Source: DAORHV01 sp964434575
Lineage (GTDB): Bacteria > Patescibacteriota > Gracilibacteria > Peribacterales > Peribacteraceae
Assembly (NCBI GenBank): GCA_964434575.1
Contig: CAYSWB010000003.1
Location: 57,585 to 121,584 of the forward strand
Direction: 5' to 3'
Length of the DNA: 64,000 nucleotides
Numbering within the stretch: position 1 is the stretch's first letter; each line of letters starts with the position of its first letter. Position numbers and translations under genes: made by a program. This document shows positions 1 through 8,446 of this stretch, one piece after another. The notes under the pieces are model-generated. The model was not told the origin of the DNA, made no database searches, and saw only the letters and a list, made by a program, of their open reading frames with translations.

Positions 1-54
1 GGCCGCGGCCGCGTTCTGCAACGCGCGTATCCCCTGCGCGGAGAGGCGAGCTCG

Positions 55-555
55 ATGATGGAAGTCGTCGCCACCGGACCGCGTTCGTTCGACGCCCACT
101 TGTGGGCGATGCGGCAAAACGCCACGGGTGGCAGCGAGATCGACCCGACGTCCGGACTGAAGAAGGTGCACACCTACACCTACGACTTGGACACGCTCAC
201 CGACGAACTGCCGCCGAACCGCTACCAGCTCTTGGCCGGACTGAAGCAGAAAAACCTGGAAATGGGCGTGCTGCGTGCCGATCAGGGCGTGACGCGCGTC
301 TACCTGGAACCCGAGCAGGGACGCTTCAACATGCTGAAAGTCGGCGAGCAGAAACTGGACCGCCAGAAGAACGGACAGGTCGAACGGTTCGACGACGAAA
401 TGGCGCGCATCGCCGCGGAACTCGGCGCCACCGCGGAGCAGCTGTACACGTTCTTCAACGAGGGTCGGGCCGCCTACCTGCGCCGGAAGCCCACCGACCA
501 TGAGGTCGGCGTGACCGGAAGCTGGGAAGGTCAGTCGGACCTGCTCAACAAGTAG
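55..555 (+). CDS. Hypothetical protein, possibly cut by window edge
   Basis: I do not recognise this 166-residue soluble protein. It has no signal peptide or membrane segment and ends in a charged helical region (EQKLDRQKNGQVERFDDEM). The start at 55 is preceded by GGAGAGG eight bases upstream, a fair Shine-Dalgarno sequence. However, the frame is open back to base 1 with no stop, so the gene may begin outside the window and this start may be internal. It ends 21 bases before a VOC gene that has its own -10 element. Confidence 0.7.
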   Translation: MMEVVATGPRSFDAHLWAMRQNATGGSEIDPTSGLKKVHTYTYDLDTLTDELPPNRYQLLAGLKQKNLEMGVLRADQGVTRVYLEPEQGRFNMLKVGEQKLDRQKNGQVERFDDEMARIAAELGATAEQLYTFFNEGRAAYLRRKPTDHEVGVTGSWEGQSDLLNK

Positions 556-576
556 CAAGCCGGGTAGAATGGCGTC

Positions 577-1002
577 ATGAAACCCGCCGTCTCCCTCATC
601 ACGCTCGGCGTGCGCGACTTCGGCCGCGCGCTGAAGTTTTACCGCGACGGCCTGGGGTGGAAAACATCGGCGAAGGAAGGCGACCCGGTCGCGTTCTTCC
701 AGTTGAACAACCTGATCCTGGGATTATGGTCGCGCGAGGAGCTGGCCAAGGACGCGCACGTGCCCGACACGGCCGGTTTTTCGGGCATCACCATCGCGCA
801 CAACGTCCGCAGCGAGAAGGAAGTCGACGAGGTGCTGGATGTCGCCAAGCACGCCGGAGCGACCGTCACCAAGCCGGCAGCGAAAACGTTCTGGGGCGGA
901 TACAGCGGCTACTTCGCGGACCCCGAAGGACATCTGTGGGAAGTGGCGCACAACCCGTTCTGGGACGTGGCCGAGGACGGCGTGACGACGCTGAAAGACT
1001 GA
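577..1002 (+). CDS. VOC family protein (glyoxalase/bleomycin resistance-like)
   Basis: A 141-residue protein with the vicinal oxygen chelate pattern. It opens with a strand and helix (SLITLGVRDFGRALKFYRDG), has a central FQLNNLILGLW strand and ends with YFADPEGHLWEVAHNP, the usual last metal-ligand strand (Glu). Members are small metal-dependent lyases, dioxygenases or drug-binding proteins; the substrate cannot be told from sequence. A -10-like TAGAAT (565-570) ends six bases before the ATG, so the mRNA is probably leaderless. A second VOC gene lies at 4992-5393. Confidence 0.88.
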   Translation: MKPAVSLITLGVRDFGRALKFYRDGLGWKTSAKEGDPVAFFQLNNLILGLWSREELAKDAHVPDTAGFSGITIAHNVRSEKEVDEVLDVAKHAGATVTKPAAKTFWGGYSGYFADPEGHLWEVAHNPFWDVAEDGVTTLKD

Positions 1003-1148
1003 CGGAAAACCCCGGAAGCACCGTACGCGGCGGGCAAACGGGCCTGCTTTGGCAAAGCCAATTTCGTAAGGAACCCCCGCCGCCCGCGTCACCACACCCG
1101 GAAACGGCGACAGATGGCGTTTCTCTTGTTTCTTTTCCCTCATCTCTT

Positions 1149-3077
1149 ATGCAGTTCCACCTTTCCTCCCCCGGGAAGCTGACACGTTCCGTGTCGCTTC
1201 TGATGGGTGCAGTCTTGCTGGCCGGCGCCACGGCGCCCGCGTCGGCGCAGACGTTCCGTTACACGGACGTGCCTTCCGGCGCGTACTACGAAGGCGCAGC
1301 CGAAGCGCTCGTCGAACTGGGCGCGCTCGACTCGGCAGAGACCCGGCTCCGCCCGTCCGATTTGGCAACGCGCGCCGAGTTGGCCAAATTGATGGTCAAC
1401 CTGCGCGGCGAGGCGCTGCTCCGCCCGTCGGTCCGCAGCTTCGACGACGTGTCCACCACCGCCTGGTACTACCCGTACATCGAAACCTCGGCCAGCGCCG
1501 GCTGGATCCGCGGCGACAAAGACTGTTACGTGAACAAAGCCAAGCCCTGCACCGCGCGTCCGGGTGACGGCGTGAACCGCGCCGAGGCGGCCGCCCTGCT
1601 CGTGCGCATGTTCGCGCTCGGAGCCACAGATGACGCCCCCGCATTCATGGATAATCCGGCTTACGAGTGGTACTACGACGAGATCCAGACCGCCGCCGAC
1701 CACTGCGTGCTGCAGGGCGACGGCGACACCGGCCTCGTGCGCCCGGCTTCGTTCATGAACCGCGCAGAAATGATCACCATGTTCCACCGCGCTTACCTCC
1801 ACCAGTCGTACGGCACGGATTGCGGACAGTCGGCCGCCGAGATTTCCGCGGTCGAGACCATGGCCGCCAACAAGCTTCGCGTGCGCTTCACCGACTCCAT
1901 CGATCAGGTCCGCGCCGAGAACATCGTGCACTACAACCTGGCCCGCGCTTCCGACCGCGTGATCGTCGGCATCCGCACCGCAACCATGGTCGACACCCGC
2001 ACCGTGGATTTGGAGCTCCGCGCCGACTTGGCCATGAGCGTCCCGTACCTGCTGACCGTGCGTAACCTGGAAACCCGCGACGGCGCGCTGTTCAACGACA
2101 CCGCCGACGTCGTCTTCTCCGGCATCGTCGGCCGCGTGACGAGCGCATCCGCCCTGTCCGCCCAGAAAGTCCGCCTGACCTTCGACGTGGATATCGACCG
2201 CACCCGCGGCGACGACGCCTGGCGCTACGCCGTGACCCGCATGGGCACCGCGAGCGGCAACGTGACCGTGGCCACCGCCTCGATCATCGACAACCGCAGC
2301 GTCGAGCTGGGATTGGTAGGCAATCTGCAGGCCGGAGGGCAATACCGCGTGATGGCAAACGACATGTCCAGCTCCGCCGGCGTGCTCTTCACCGGCGAGG
2401 GCACCTTCACGTTCTCCGCGCCCGTCGGACAACTCAGCACCGTCCAGGTGTTGTCCGCCAACCGCATCCGCGTGAACTTCAGCACCACCCTCGACCGCAC
2501 CCGCGCGGAAGAAGTGTCCCGCTACCGTTTGTCCGACGGCAGCCGCGTGATCCCCGTGACAGCAGCCTCCCTGCTCTCCGGCGACAACGCCGTGGAGCTG
2601 ACGCTTGGCGAGTCGCTGCGAGCGCAGCGCATGTACACGCTGGGCGTCACCGGCCTGAGCTCGCAGCTCGGCGTGTCGTTCAACGGCACCGGATCCACCG
2701 TGTATAACGGCGGCAGCGGCAGCGGCGGCTCCGTGGCCTTCTCCACGACCGTCCTGAACGGCGCCAGCGAAGTGCCGTCCGTCGTCACGGTCGCCACCGG
2801 AACCGGCGTCTTCACGCTCACGACCACCGGACTGCACTACGACATCACGGTCCGCAACCTCACCGGCGGCATCACCGGCGCCCACTTCCACCAGGGAGCC
2901 ATGGGCGTCAACGGCCCCGTCATCCAAGGCATCGCGTTCACCGGCAACCGCGCCGTGGGAACGTGGGCCAACCTGACGGCCGAACAGCGTAACTGGCTGC
3001 TGGACGGACAGATCTACGTGAACGTCCATACGAACACCTACCCGAACGGAGAAGTCCGCGGTCAGGTGAAACAGTAA
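1149..3077 (+). CDS. Secreted S-layer-like protein: three SLH domains, Ig-like repeats, CHRD domain
   Basis: 642 residues, taking the ATG that begins a clear signal peptide (basic start, hydrophobic core, cleavage near ASA-Q at 31-34). Three SLH domains follow (about 36-86, 97-158 and 166-220). Each has the F.D.....WYY....A core and a final NRAE or TRAE motif. Next come three tandem beta-sandwich repeats of about 90 residues (near 232-505), each with an LRVRFT/VRLTFD/IRVNFS-like strand and a DRTRAE-like turn. A Gly/Ser linker leads to a CHRD domain (about 520-642) with GAHFHQG and YVNVHTNTYPNGEVRGQV. SLH domains normally tether proteins to the cell wall, so this is probably a surface-layer or surface-displayed protein. 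A strong terminator follows. Confidence 0.9.
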   Translation: MQFHLSSPGKLTRSVSLLMGAVLLAGATAPASAQTFRYTDVPSGAYYEGAAEALVELGALDSAETRLRPSDLATRAELAKLMVNLRGEALLRPSVRSFDDVSTTAWYYPYIETSASAGWIRGDKDCYVNKAKPCTARPGDGVNRAEAAALLVRMFALGATDDAPAFMDNPAYEWYYDEIQTAADHCVLQGDGDTGLVRPASFMNRAEMITMFHRAYLHQSYGTDCGQSAAEISAVETMAANKLRVRFTDSIDQVRAENIVHYNLARASDRVIVGIRTATMVDTRTVDLELRADLAMSVPYLLTVRNLETRDGALFNDTADVVFSGIVGRVTSASALSAQKVRLTFDVDIDRTRGDDAWRYAVTRMGTASGNVTVATASIIDNRSVELGLVGNLQAGGQYRVMANDMSSSAGVLFTGEGTFTFSAPVGQLSTVQVLSANRIRVNFSTTLDRTRAEEVSRYRLSDGSRVIPVTAASLLSGDNAVELTLGESLRAQRMYTLGVTGLSSQLGVSFNGTGSTVYNGGSGSGGSVAFSTTVLNGASEVPSVVTVATGTGVFTLTTTGLHYDITVRNLTGGITGAHFHQGAMGVNGPVIQGIAFTGNRAVGTWANLTAEQRNWLLDGQIYVNVHTNTYPNGEVRGQVKQ

Positions 3078-3094
3078 ACGGCAATGAACGGATC

Positions 3095-3126
3095 ACCCGC
3101 GGAGCTTCGGCTCCGCGGGTTTTTTT
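3095..3126 (+). terminator. Intrinsic terminator of the SLH/CHRD gene
   Basis: An 11-bp perfect GC-rich stem closed by a UUCG tetraloop is followed by a run of seven T. It starts 17 bases after the stop codon of the SLH gene and is one of the clearest terminators in the window. Confidence 0.93.
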
Positions 3127-3158
3127 GTGGCGCTACATGGCGATTTCGGCGACTCGAT

Positions 3159-3410
3159 TCAGCGCGGCTGCCAGCCCGGGCGGAATCCCCTGCCGCAGGT
3201 TTCCTCGAACGTCTTTCCTTCGGGGATCAGGTCGCACATCACGAACGAGCAGGCGGACGCGCCGGTGGATTTTTTACACTCGTCCTCGGAGGCATACGAC
3301 GGCGGGGCGTCGACGATGACGGGGGCGCCGCCTCGCGACAACAGGACGAACGCGGCGGCGGCGATCAGACATCCGGCCACGAGCAGGCCGATGATCAGTT
3401 GCTTGTGCAT
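3159..3410 (-). CDS. Small secreted or membrane-anchored protein
   Basis: An 83-residue protein with an N-terminal hydrophobic helix (residues 5-24, LIIGLLVAGCLIAAAAFVLL). The short outer part has four cysteines (DECKKS, SACSFVMC, ETCGRG), which suggests a disulphide-stabilised exported domain. No family is recognised. A TAGAAT -10-like element lies 28 bases before the start, giving a leader of about 20 bases. It converges with the SLH gene terminator. Confidence 0.65.
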   Translation of the reverse strand: MHKQLIIGLLVAGCLIAAAAFVLLSRGGAPVIVDAPPSYASEDECKKSTGASACSFVMCDLIPEGKTFEETCGRGFRPGWQPR

Positions 3411-3467
3411 TGGACGGATGAAGAATGGGGCGTTTCTGATTCTACCAAACCCCGGGGACCCTGTGCC

Positions 3468-3496
3468 TTGCCTCGGACGGCTGCCTTGTGTAGCAT
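3468..3496 (+). promoter_or_regulatory. Promoter of tRNA-Gly(GCC)
   Basis: TTGCCT (3468-3473), a 17-base spacer and TAGCAT (3491-3496). Transcription should start about 14 bases before the tRNA. Confidence 0.65.
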
Positions 3497-3516
3497 TGCC
3501 AGGCTCTTTTGAATCT

Positions 3517-3590
3517 GCGGGTATCGTACAATGGTAGTACGGCGCCTTGCCATGGCGCAGACGCGGGTTCGATTCCCGCTACCCGCTCCA
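3517..3590 (+). tRNA. tRNA-Gly(GCC)
   Basis: A full cloverleaf can be drawn. The acceptor stem is GCGGGTA/TACCCGC, the D stem GTAC/GTAC and the anticodon stem GCGCC/GGCGC. The loop TTGCCAT carries anticodon GCC at 3549-3551. The T arm is GCGGG-TTCGATT-CCCGC, and discriminator T plus CCA are encoded. It is 74 nt long including CCA. Confidence 0.96.
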
Positions 3591-3658
3591 AACATACACA
3601 CCATCCTCCTGCAGCCGGCAACACAGATTCGCGGCTTTTTGACCATGCTGTGGGCGAT

Positions 3659-3985
3659 TCACGCACCTTGAGCCCGATGGATTTCCAAATACCGGTCGCG
3701 CAGGAACGTAATGAACGCGACGAGGAACAAGTGCTTCCACGGTGCCCGATCCACGCACGACGCGATCTCGAGTTCGACCGTTTCACCCGACCGCACCACG
3801 ATGCGACTAGGTGCGCTTCCGCACCAGTCGATCTTCGCCACGATGACGTGCATTCCGGGCTCGACGGCGAAATCCTTCGTTTCGCGCCGTCGCAACTCAC
3901 CTAGCAAGCGGCCGTCGCAGTACACGCGGTATGCGCGCAGCATATCCACGTAGTATCCGTGCCGGGAACAGCGCAGCGTGGCCAT
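3659..3985 (-). CDS. Hypothetical protein with beta domain and C-terminal membrane helix
   Basis: 108 residues. The N-terminal half (RVYCDGRLLGELRRRETKDF, then VEPGMHVIVAKIDWCGS and VVRSGETVELEIAS) looks like a small PEGA-like beta-sandwich. The C-terminus has one hydrophobic helix (WKHLFLVAFITFL). It may present a small domain at the membrane; the function is unknown. TATACT at 3992-3997 (minus strand) ends six bases before the ATG, which supports this start and a leaderless mRNA. Confidence 0.75.
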   Translation of the reverse strand: MATLRCSRHGYYVDMLRAYRVYCDGRLLGELRRRETKDFAVEPGMHVIVAKIDWCGSAPSRIVVRSGETVELEIASCVDRAPWKHLFLVAFITFLRDRYLEIHRAQGA

Positions 3986-4073
3986 GCCGACAGTATAGCG
4001 ACGACACGGCCAACGGTAAGCGCTTGCCCACCTGTGCGTCTGCTATGATGCACATCTCATTCCCCCGCCTCGC

Positions 4074-4490
4074 ATGGCCGCACAAGTCACCGTCGAAACC
4101 ACCGTCAACGTCCCCGTGGCCAAGGCCTGGGACATGTGGAACAAGCCCGAGCACGTCACGAAGTGGAACGCCGCCTCGCCGGACTGGCATTGCCCGAAAG
4201 CCGAATCCGACCTGCGCGAAGGGGGTAAATTTTCAGCGCGCATGGAGGCCAAGGACGGCAGCTTCGGCTTCGATTTCGGCGGCACGTATACCAAGGTGGT
4301 GACGGGAAAGATCCTGGGCTACGTCATGAGCGACGGCCGCAAGGTGGAAGTGATGTTCGCCGACAAGGGCGGCAAAACGCACATCCTGGAGACGTTCGAC
4401 GCCGAGTCCGAAAACCCGGTCGAGATGCAGAGGGCCGGCTGGCAGTCGATCATGGACAACTTCAAGAAATACGCCGAGGCGCAGTCGTAG
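4074..4490 (+). CDS. SRPBCC (AHSA1/START-like) family protein
   Basis: 138 residues with the typical opening of the family: ETTVNVPVAKAWDMWNKPEH, then KWNAASPDW and a glycine-rich GGTYTKVV strand, ending in an amphipathic helix (GWQSIMDNFKKYAEA). SRPBCC proteins form a deep hydrophobic ligand pocket; the ligand here is unknown. It belongs to the same broad family as the four clustered genes at 6.9-8.9 kb but stands alone. Confidence 0.88.
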   Translation: MAAQVTVETTVNVPVAKAWDMWNKPEHVTKWNAASPDWHCPKAESDLREGGKFSARMEAKDGSFGFDFGGTYTKVVTGKILGYVMSDGRKVEVMFADKGGKTHILETFDAESENPVEMQRAGWQSIMDNFKKYAEAQS

Positions 4491-4529
4491 GACATCCGCC
4501 AGTCCTGATTCGGCCGGGCCACCGGCGCA

Positions 4530-4925
4530 TCAGTCCGAGAGAACCGCGACGTCCGTCACGACGGAATCCTCGTTGAACCGCAGGACCAGCCATTCGCTGT
4601 CGACGCTGACGGCGCTGCGCTCCGGGCCCAGCCAGTACACCAGATCCCAGTCCGAGAAATACTCCGTTTCGGGCGGCTCGCCGAGCAACTCGATGATCTG
4701 GTTCCTTGTCATACCGCGCAGCGGCGTGCCGGACAGAAGATCATCGATCATTTGCACGCGGCTCGGCGTGGCATCCGTTCGGTCCGCCGCCATCCAGGCG
4801 GCGCGGTCGAACGCCGTGCGTCCGGCGCGGCCGCCGAACGTGCTTTGCACCAAGGGAAACGCCACGAAGACGAGCAGCAATGAAAGAACTGCCAGTACGA
4901 AGAATGAAACGTTGCGGGAAGACAT
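4530..4925 (-). CDS. Membrane-anchored SmpA/OmlA-like protein
   Basis: 131 residues from the ATG at 4925. One N-terminal transmembrane helix is followed by a periplasmic-type domain containing LRGMTRNQIIELLGEPP and a final VLRFNEDSVVTDVAV strand. This resembles the BamE/SmpA/OmlA fold, in which a GMT...V..LLG.P helix is the hallmark. There is no lipobox, so it is anchored by the helix. TACACT (4932-4937, minus strand) lies six bases before this ATG, which argues for it over an in-frame ATG 36 bases upstream. Confidence 0.75.
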   Translation of the reverse strand: MSSRNVSFFVLAVLSLLLVFVAFPLVQSTFGGRAGRTAFDRAAWMAADRTDATPSRVQMIDDLLSGTPLRGMTRNQIIELLGEPPETEYFSDWDLVYWLGPERSAVSVDSEWLVLRFNEDSVVTDVAVLSD

Positions 4926-4991
4926 GCGTGAAGTGTAGCGAAAACCGCGCATGCTTCCCAAGGCAAGGTGCCGTTTGTGTATACTGCGCGC

Positions 4992-5393
4992 ATGCCTTCA
5001 TCCAACCCCGTCGTCCACTTCGAGATGCCCGCGCGTGACCGCGAACGCATGAAGAAATTCTACGAAGGGGCTTTCGGCTGGAAGATGAACCAATTAGGCG
5101 CGGAAATGGGCAACTACGTCGTGGCGCACACCGGCGAAACGGACGCGAAAACGGGCATGATCAACAAGCCGGGCATGATCAACGGCGGCTTCTACGAGCG
5201 CACCGACGATACGCAGGCCCCTTCTCTGGTGATCGCGGTGGATGACATCAGGAAGCACATCGAGATCGTCAAGCAAGCCGGCGGCAAAGTGGAAGGCGAG
5301 CCCATGGATATCCCGGGCGTCGGCTGGCACGCGGCGTTCATCGATCCGGAGGGCAACCGCGTCAGCATGCTGCAGCCGTCGCGGCCGATGTAG
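4992..5393 (+). CDS. VOC family protein
   Basis: 133 residues from the ATG at 4992. The sequence (PVVHFEMPARDRERMKKFYE, GAFGWKM, and the last strand AAFIDPEGNRVSMLQPS) is typical of glyoxalase-like VOC proteins of the PhnB/extradiol type. The final metal-binding position reads SMLQ rather than a clear Glu-containing motif, so metal binding is uncertain. TATACT (4980-4985) ends six bases before the ATG. The stop abuts the stop of the convergent MFS gene within a 14-bp palindrome. Confidence 0.86.
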   Translation: MPSSNPVVHFEMPARDRERMKKFYEGAFGWKMNQLGAEMGNYVVAHTGETDAKTGMINKPGMINGGFYERTDDTQAPSLVIAVDDIRKHIEIVKQAGGKVEGEPMDIPGVGWHAAFIDPEGNRVSMLQPSRPM

Positions 5394-6824
5394 CTACATC
5401 GCGTGTGCCGCATGAGCGGAGGCGTCGTGCTTGCCGCCTTTTTTGTCGCGGATGAGGAGCAAGCCGATGGCCGTGGCGGCGACCACGAAGATCACGCCGG
5501 CCAGGAATGCCGCCTTGTAGCCGTCCACCACGGCTTCCGGGCTGGCCGGAACGCCCGCTGCGGCAATGACGGATGCCGCGACGCTGGAGAGGATCGCAAG
5601 TCCGATGGCACCGCCCATTTGCTGCGAAGTGTTGATGAGCCCGGACGCCAGGCCGGTCTGGTCGTCCTTCACGCCCGAGGTCGCCGCGACCATGAGCGGC
5701 ATGAACGTCATCGACATGCCCACGGGCATGAGGATCACGGTGGGCAACACGTCGGTCCAGTAGTTGCCGGCGACGGGCAACCGCGTCAGCCACAGCATGC
5801 CGGCGGCCACCAACAGCGGACCGGCGATGAGGAACGGGCGGTAGCCGAACCTCGACACTCCCCTGGCGATGCGTTGCGACAATATGGCCATGATGATCGG
5901 GAACGGCAGGAACGCCATGCCCGTCAGCACCGGCGAGTATTTGAGGACGTTTTGGATGTAGAGTGAGATGAGGAAGAACATGCCGAACATGCCCGCCGAG
6001 ATGGGCGCGGACATCAGGTTGGCGCCGGTCACGTTGCGGACCGCGAAGATGGAGAGCGGCATGAGCGGGTGCTTGGCGCGCTTCTCGTTCCAGACGAACG
6101 CCGCCAGCAACGCGACGGATGCCGCGCCGAACAGCAACGTGTTTTGCGAGAGCCATCCCCACGCCGGCGCTTCTCCGACCGTGTATACCAGCAACACCAG
6201 GCCCGCGGTCACCAGCGCGGCGCCGGGCAGGTCCAAGTCGCGGTGCGGCTGATCTTCCTGTTTTTCATGCGGCAACATGCGGGCGATGGCGACGGTGATC
6301 GCGATGCCGATGGGAACGTTGATGAAGAAATTCCAGCGCCAGTTCAGCAGCTGCGTCAGCACGCCGCCGAGCAGCAGGCCGACCGCGGCTCCGCCGTTGG
6401 CCACCGTGATCCAGTGTCCAAGCGCGCGGTTGCGCTCCTTGCCTTCGGCGAACGTGATGAGCACCACGGACAGCGCTGCGGGCGACATCAGCGCGGCCGT
6501 CACGCCCTGGATCGCGCGCAGCACGACGAGGATTTCAGGCGACTGGGCGATGCCGATCAGGAATGACACGAGGGTGAAGCCGCCGATGCCGAGCAGCAGC
6601 ACGCGGCGGTGACCGAAGATGTCCGATGCGCGTCCGCCGAGCAGCAGGAAGCCGCCGAACGTCAGGGCATAAGCGGTCACGACCCACTGCAGCGACGCAT
6701 CGGTGAACCCCAGCGACTCCTGGATGGCGGGCAGCGCGACGTTGGTAATGCAGACGTCCAGCACCACCATGAACTGCGCGACGGCAACCAAACAAAAAAT
6801 CAACCAGGGGGATTTTGTTCGCAT
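5394..6824 (-). CDS. MFS transporter, DHA2 (EmrB/QacA) type drug exporter
   Basis: 476 residues with about 14 hydrophobic segments. The signature regions are VVLDVCITNVALPAIQ in helix 1, the GRASDIFGHRRVLLLG loop 2-3 motif and the MSPAALSVV and WRWNFFINVPIG segments typical of DHA2 members. These are proton-driven exporters of hydrophobic or cationic compounds. A His/Ala-rich tail ends the protein. It is the last gene downstream of the ArsR/SRPBCC cluster on the same strand, separated by 71 bases, and could belong to the same response. Confidence 0.92.
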   Translation of the reverse strand: MRTKSPWLIFCLVAVAQFMVVLDVCITNVALPAIQESLGFTDASLQWVVTAYALTFGGFLLLGGRASDIFGHRRVLLLGIGGFTLVSFLIGIAQSPEILVVLRAIQGVTAALMSPAALSVVLITFAEGKERNRALGHWITVANGGAAVGLLLGGVLTQLLNWRWNFFINVPIGIAITVAIARMLPHEKQEDQPHRDLDLPGAALVTAGLVLLVYTVGEAPAWGWLSQNTLLFGAASVALLAAFVWNEKRAKHPLMPLSIFAVRNVTGANLMSAPISAGMFGMFFLISLYIQNVLKYSPVLTGMAFLPFPIIMAILSQRIARGVSRFGYRPFLIAGPLLVAAGMLWLTRLPVAGNYWTDVLPTVILMPVGMSMTFMPLMVAATSGVKDDQTGLASGLINTSQQMGGAIGLAILSSVAASVIAAAGVPASPEAVVDGYKAAFLAGVIFVVAATAIGLLLIRDKKGGKHDASAHAAHAM

Positions 6825-6895
6825 GGAAAAGAAAAGTACTTAAGAACTAAAAGATGCTACGCAGCATGCGTCTCCGTGTCAACGCGGCGCCGGAC

Positions 6896-7357
6896 TCACA
6901 TCGTCTTCAGGTGTTCGGCCAGGCGTCCCAGCGTCTGCCTGCCGCCTTCCACCGCGAAGCCCTTTACCGCGTCGTAGTCGGCGCGCGTGTTGAACACCGC
7001 GCGCATGGTCAGTTTCGTTTTGCCGCCCCGGTCCTCGAACGTGACGATCGAACGGAATGAATTTGGATCGTCCTTCGATGCGCCGTGCGTAAAGCGGATG
7101 AGTTCGGGCTTTTTGATCTCTTCGAAGACGATGACGTTCGGGTAATCCGTGCCGTCCGGTCCGTGCATCATGAAGTCCCAGGTGCCGCCTTCACGGAACT
7201 CGAAGGAGTGGATGGTGTTGGTAAAGCCGTTCGGGCCCCACCAGATTTTCAGATGGTCGGGCTCGCTCCAAGCGCGCCATACCAGCTCGCGCGGGGCGTC
7301 GAGCAGGCGCTCCTGTACGATTTCACGGTCGGCGGTGCCGGGTTCGTTGTTCGACAT
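6896..7357 (-). CDS. SRPBCC (AHSA1-type) family protein
   Basis: 153 residues. ERLLDAPRELVWRAWSEPDH, KIWWGPNGFT and FREGGTWDFMMHGPDG are hallmark AHSA1 stretches, ending with a long amphipathic helix. It is probably a small hydrophobic-ligand binding protein. It is the last of four same-strand SRPBCC genes behind arsR, 15 bases after its neighbour, and is most similar to the one at 8447-8890. Confidence 0.92.
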   Translation of the reverse strand: MSNNEPGTADREIVQERLLDAPRELVWRAWSEPDHLKIWWGPNGFTNTIHSFEFREGGTWDFMMHGPDGTDYPNVIVFEEIKKPELIRFTHGASKDDPNSFRSIVTFEDRGGKTKLTMRAVFNTRADYDAVKGFAVEGGRQTLGRLAEHLKTM

Positions 7358-7372
7358 GGGAAGAAAGAGGGA

Positions 7373-7912
7373 TTACTTGCCGGCTTCGGCCAGTTTCTTG
7401 ATGTCATTCAGGCCTTTCTCGAACTGGCTGCCGATCATCTTGTCCATGTTCATCACCAAGCCGAACGCCTTGGCCATGAAGCTGTTGCAGCCGAACATCG
7501 ACTGCGTCAGCACGGTGCTGGCGCCAGCCTGCTTGAACGTGAAATCCGTGGTGTTCACGGCCGGAAACGGCTTCATGAATTCCAGCCGGATGCGAATGAG
7601 TTCGTTGGGCTTCACTTCGGTGATTTCCATGCGTCCCTCGCCGACGTTCTTGTTGCCGAGCCAGTGGTACGTGGCGCCGACGCCAGACGGCGAACCGCCG
7701 TAGGTTTTCTTGGTATTCGGATCCACCTTCTCCCACGGCGACCAGGCTTCCCACTTGTGGAAATCGTTCACGTGCGGGAACACGGCGGAGGCCGGCGCGG
7801 CGATGGTGACCGAACGCTCGTAACGGAAGGTGTTCGGGCGCATGGCGACGACGATCGCCAGGATGGCGAGCACCGCGGCCAGGCCGATGAGAATGGTCAG
7901 GAAGACGGACAT
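7373..7912 (-). CDS. SRPBCC family protein with N-terminal membrane helix
   Basis: 179 residues. A transmembrane helix (residues 2-24) precedes a polyketide-cyclase-type SRPBCC domain (RSVTIAAPASAVFPHVNDFH, KWEAWSPWEK, GVGATYHWLGN). The C-terminus (GSQFEKGLNDIKKLAE) is the closing helix. It differs from the cytosolic AHSA1 neighbours in being membrane-tethered. It sits third in the cluster, 29 bases after the gene at 7942. Confidence 0.9.
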   Translation of the reverse strand: MSVFLTILIGLAAVLAILAIVVAMRPNTFRYERSVTIAAPASAVFPHVNDFHKWEAWSPWEKVDPNTKKTYGGSPSGVGATYHWLGNKNVGEGRMEITEVKPNELIRIRLEFMKPFPAVNTTDFTFKQAGASTVLTQSMFGCNSFMAKAFGLVMNMDKMIGSQFEKGLNDIKKLAEAGK

Positions 7913-7941
7913 GGATGAGGGTGGAAGGAAACGGCGTCAGC

Positions 7942-8424
7942 TTAGCGCAAGACGGCTTCGAACTTGTCGAGCGACTGGTTCCAGCCGGTCGTGGCGTCGT
8001 TGGCCATCTCGGCCGGGTGGCCTTCGTGCTTCAGCGTCAGTTTGGTCTTGCCGGGGCCGGCCTCCTCGAAGGTGACGGTCACGCGCATCTTCTCGGGCCA
8101 CTCGCCGGGCATGCCGAAGTCCTTGGGCGACACCCAGTTGCCGTCCTTATCGGAGAAATAGTCCGTGGCGACGATCTTCTTCAGCGGAATGACCTCTTCG
8201 TATTCACCGGCGCTCCACATGTCCTGATCGAACGGCGAACCGGCGGGGCCGCGCATGCAGTACACGTACTTGCCGCCCTTCTTCAGCTCGATCTTGCCGA
8301 CCCTGCCGGTGAAGTCCTTGGGGCCCCACCACTTGGCGACGTGTTCGGGATTCGTCCAAGCGTCCCAAACTTTCTGGACGGGCGCGTTCAGCACGCGCGT
8401 GATGTTGATGTCGATGGTCTCCAT
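7942..8424 (-). CDS. SRPBCC (AHSA1-type) family protein
   Basis: 160 residues: ITRVLNAPVQKVWDAWTNPE, AKWWGPKDFTG and KKGGKYVYCMRGPAG, then TTGWNQSLDKFEAVL at the end. Clear AHSA1/START-like domain without a signal peptide. Second SRPBCC gene behind arsR, 22 bases after the previous one. Confidence 0.92.
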   Translation of the reverse strand: METIDINITRVLNAPVQKVWDAWTNPEHVAKWWGPKDFTGRVGKIELKKGGKYVYCMRGPAGSPFDQDMWSAGEYEEVIPLKKIVATDYFSDKDGNWVSPKDFGMPGEWPEKMRVTVTFEEAGPGKTKLTLKHEGHPAEMANDATTGWNQSLDKFEAVLR

Positions 8425-8446
8425 GGTGGAAGGGGGAAGAAATGAA

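Noticed and set aside
1020..1100. Cyclic di-GMP (GEMM-like) riboswitch upstream of the SLH gene
   Set aside because: GGGCAAAC and GCAAAGCC pieces are present, but the hairpin that should lie between them and the second helix are missing.
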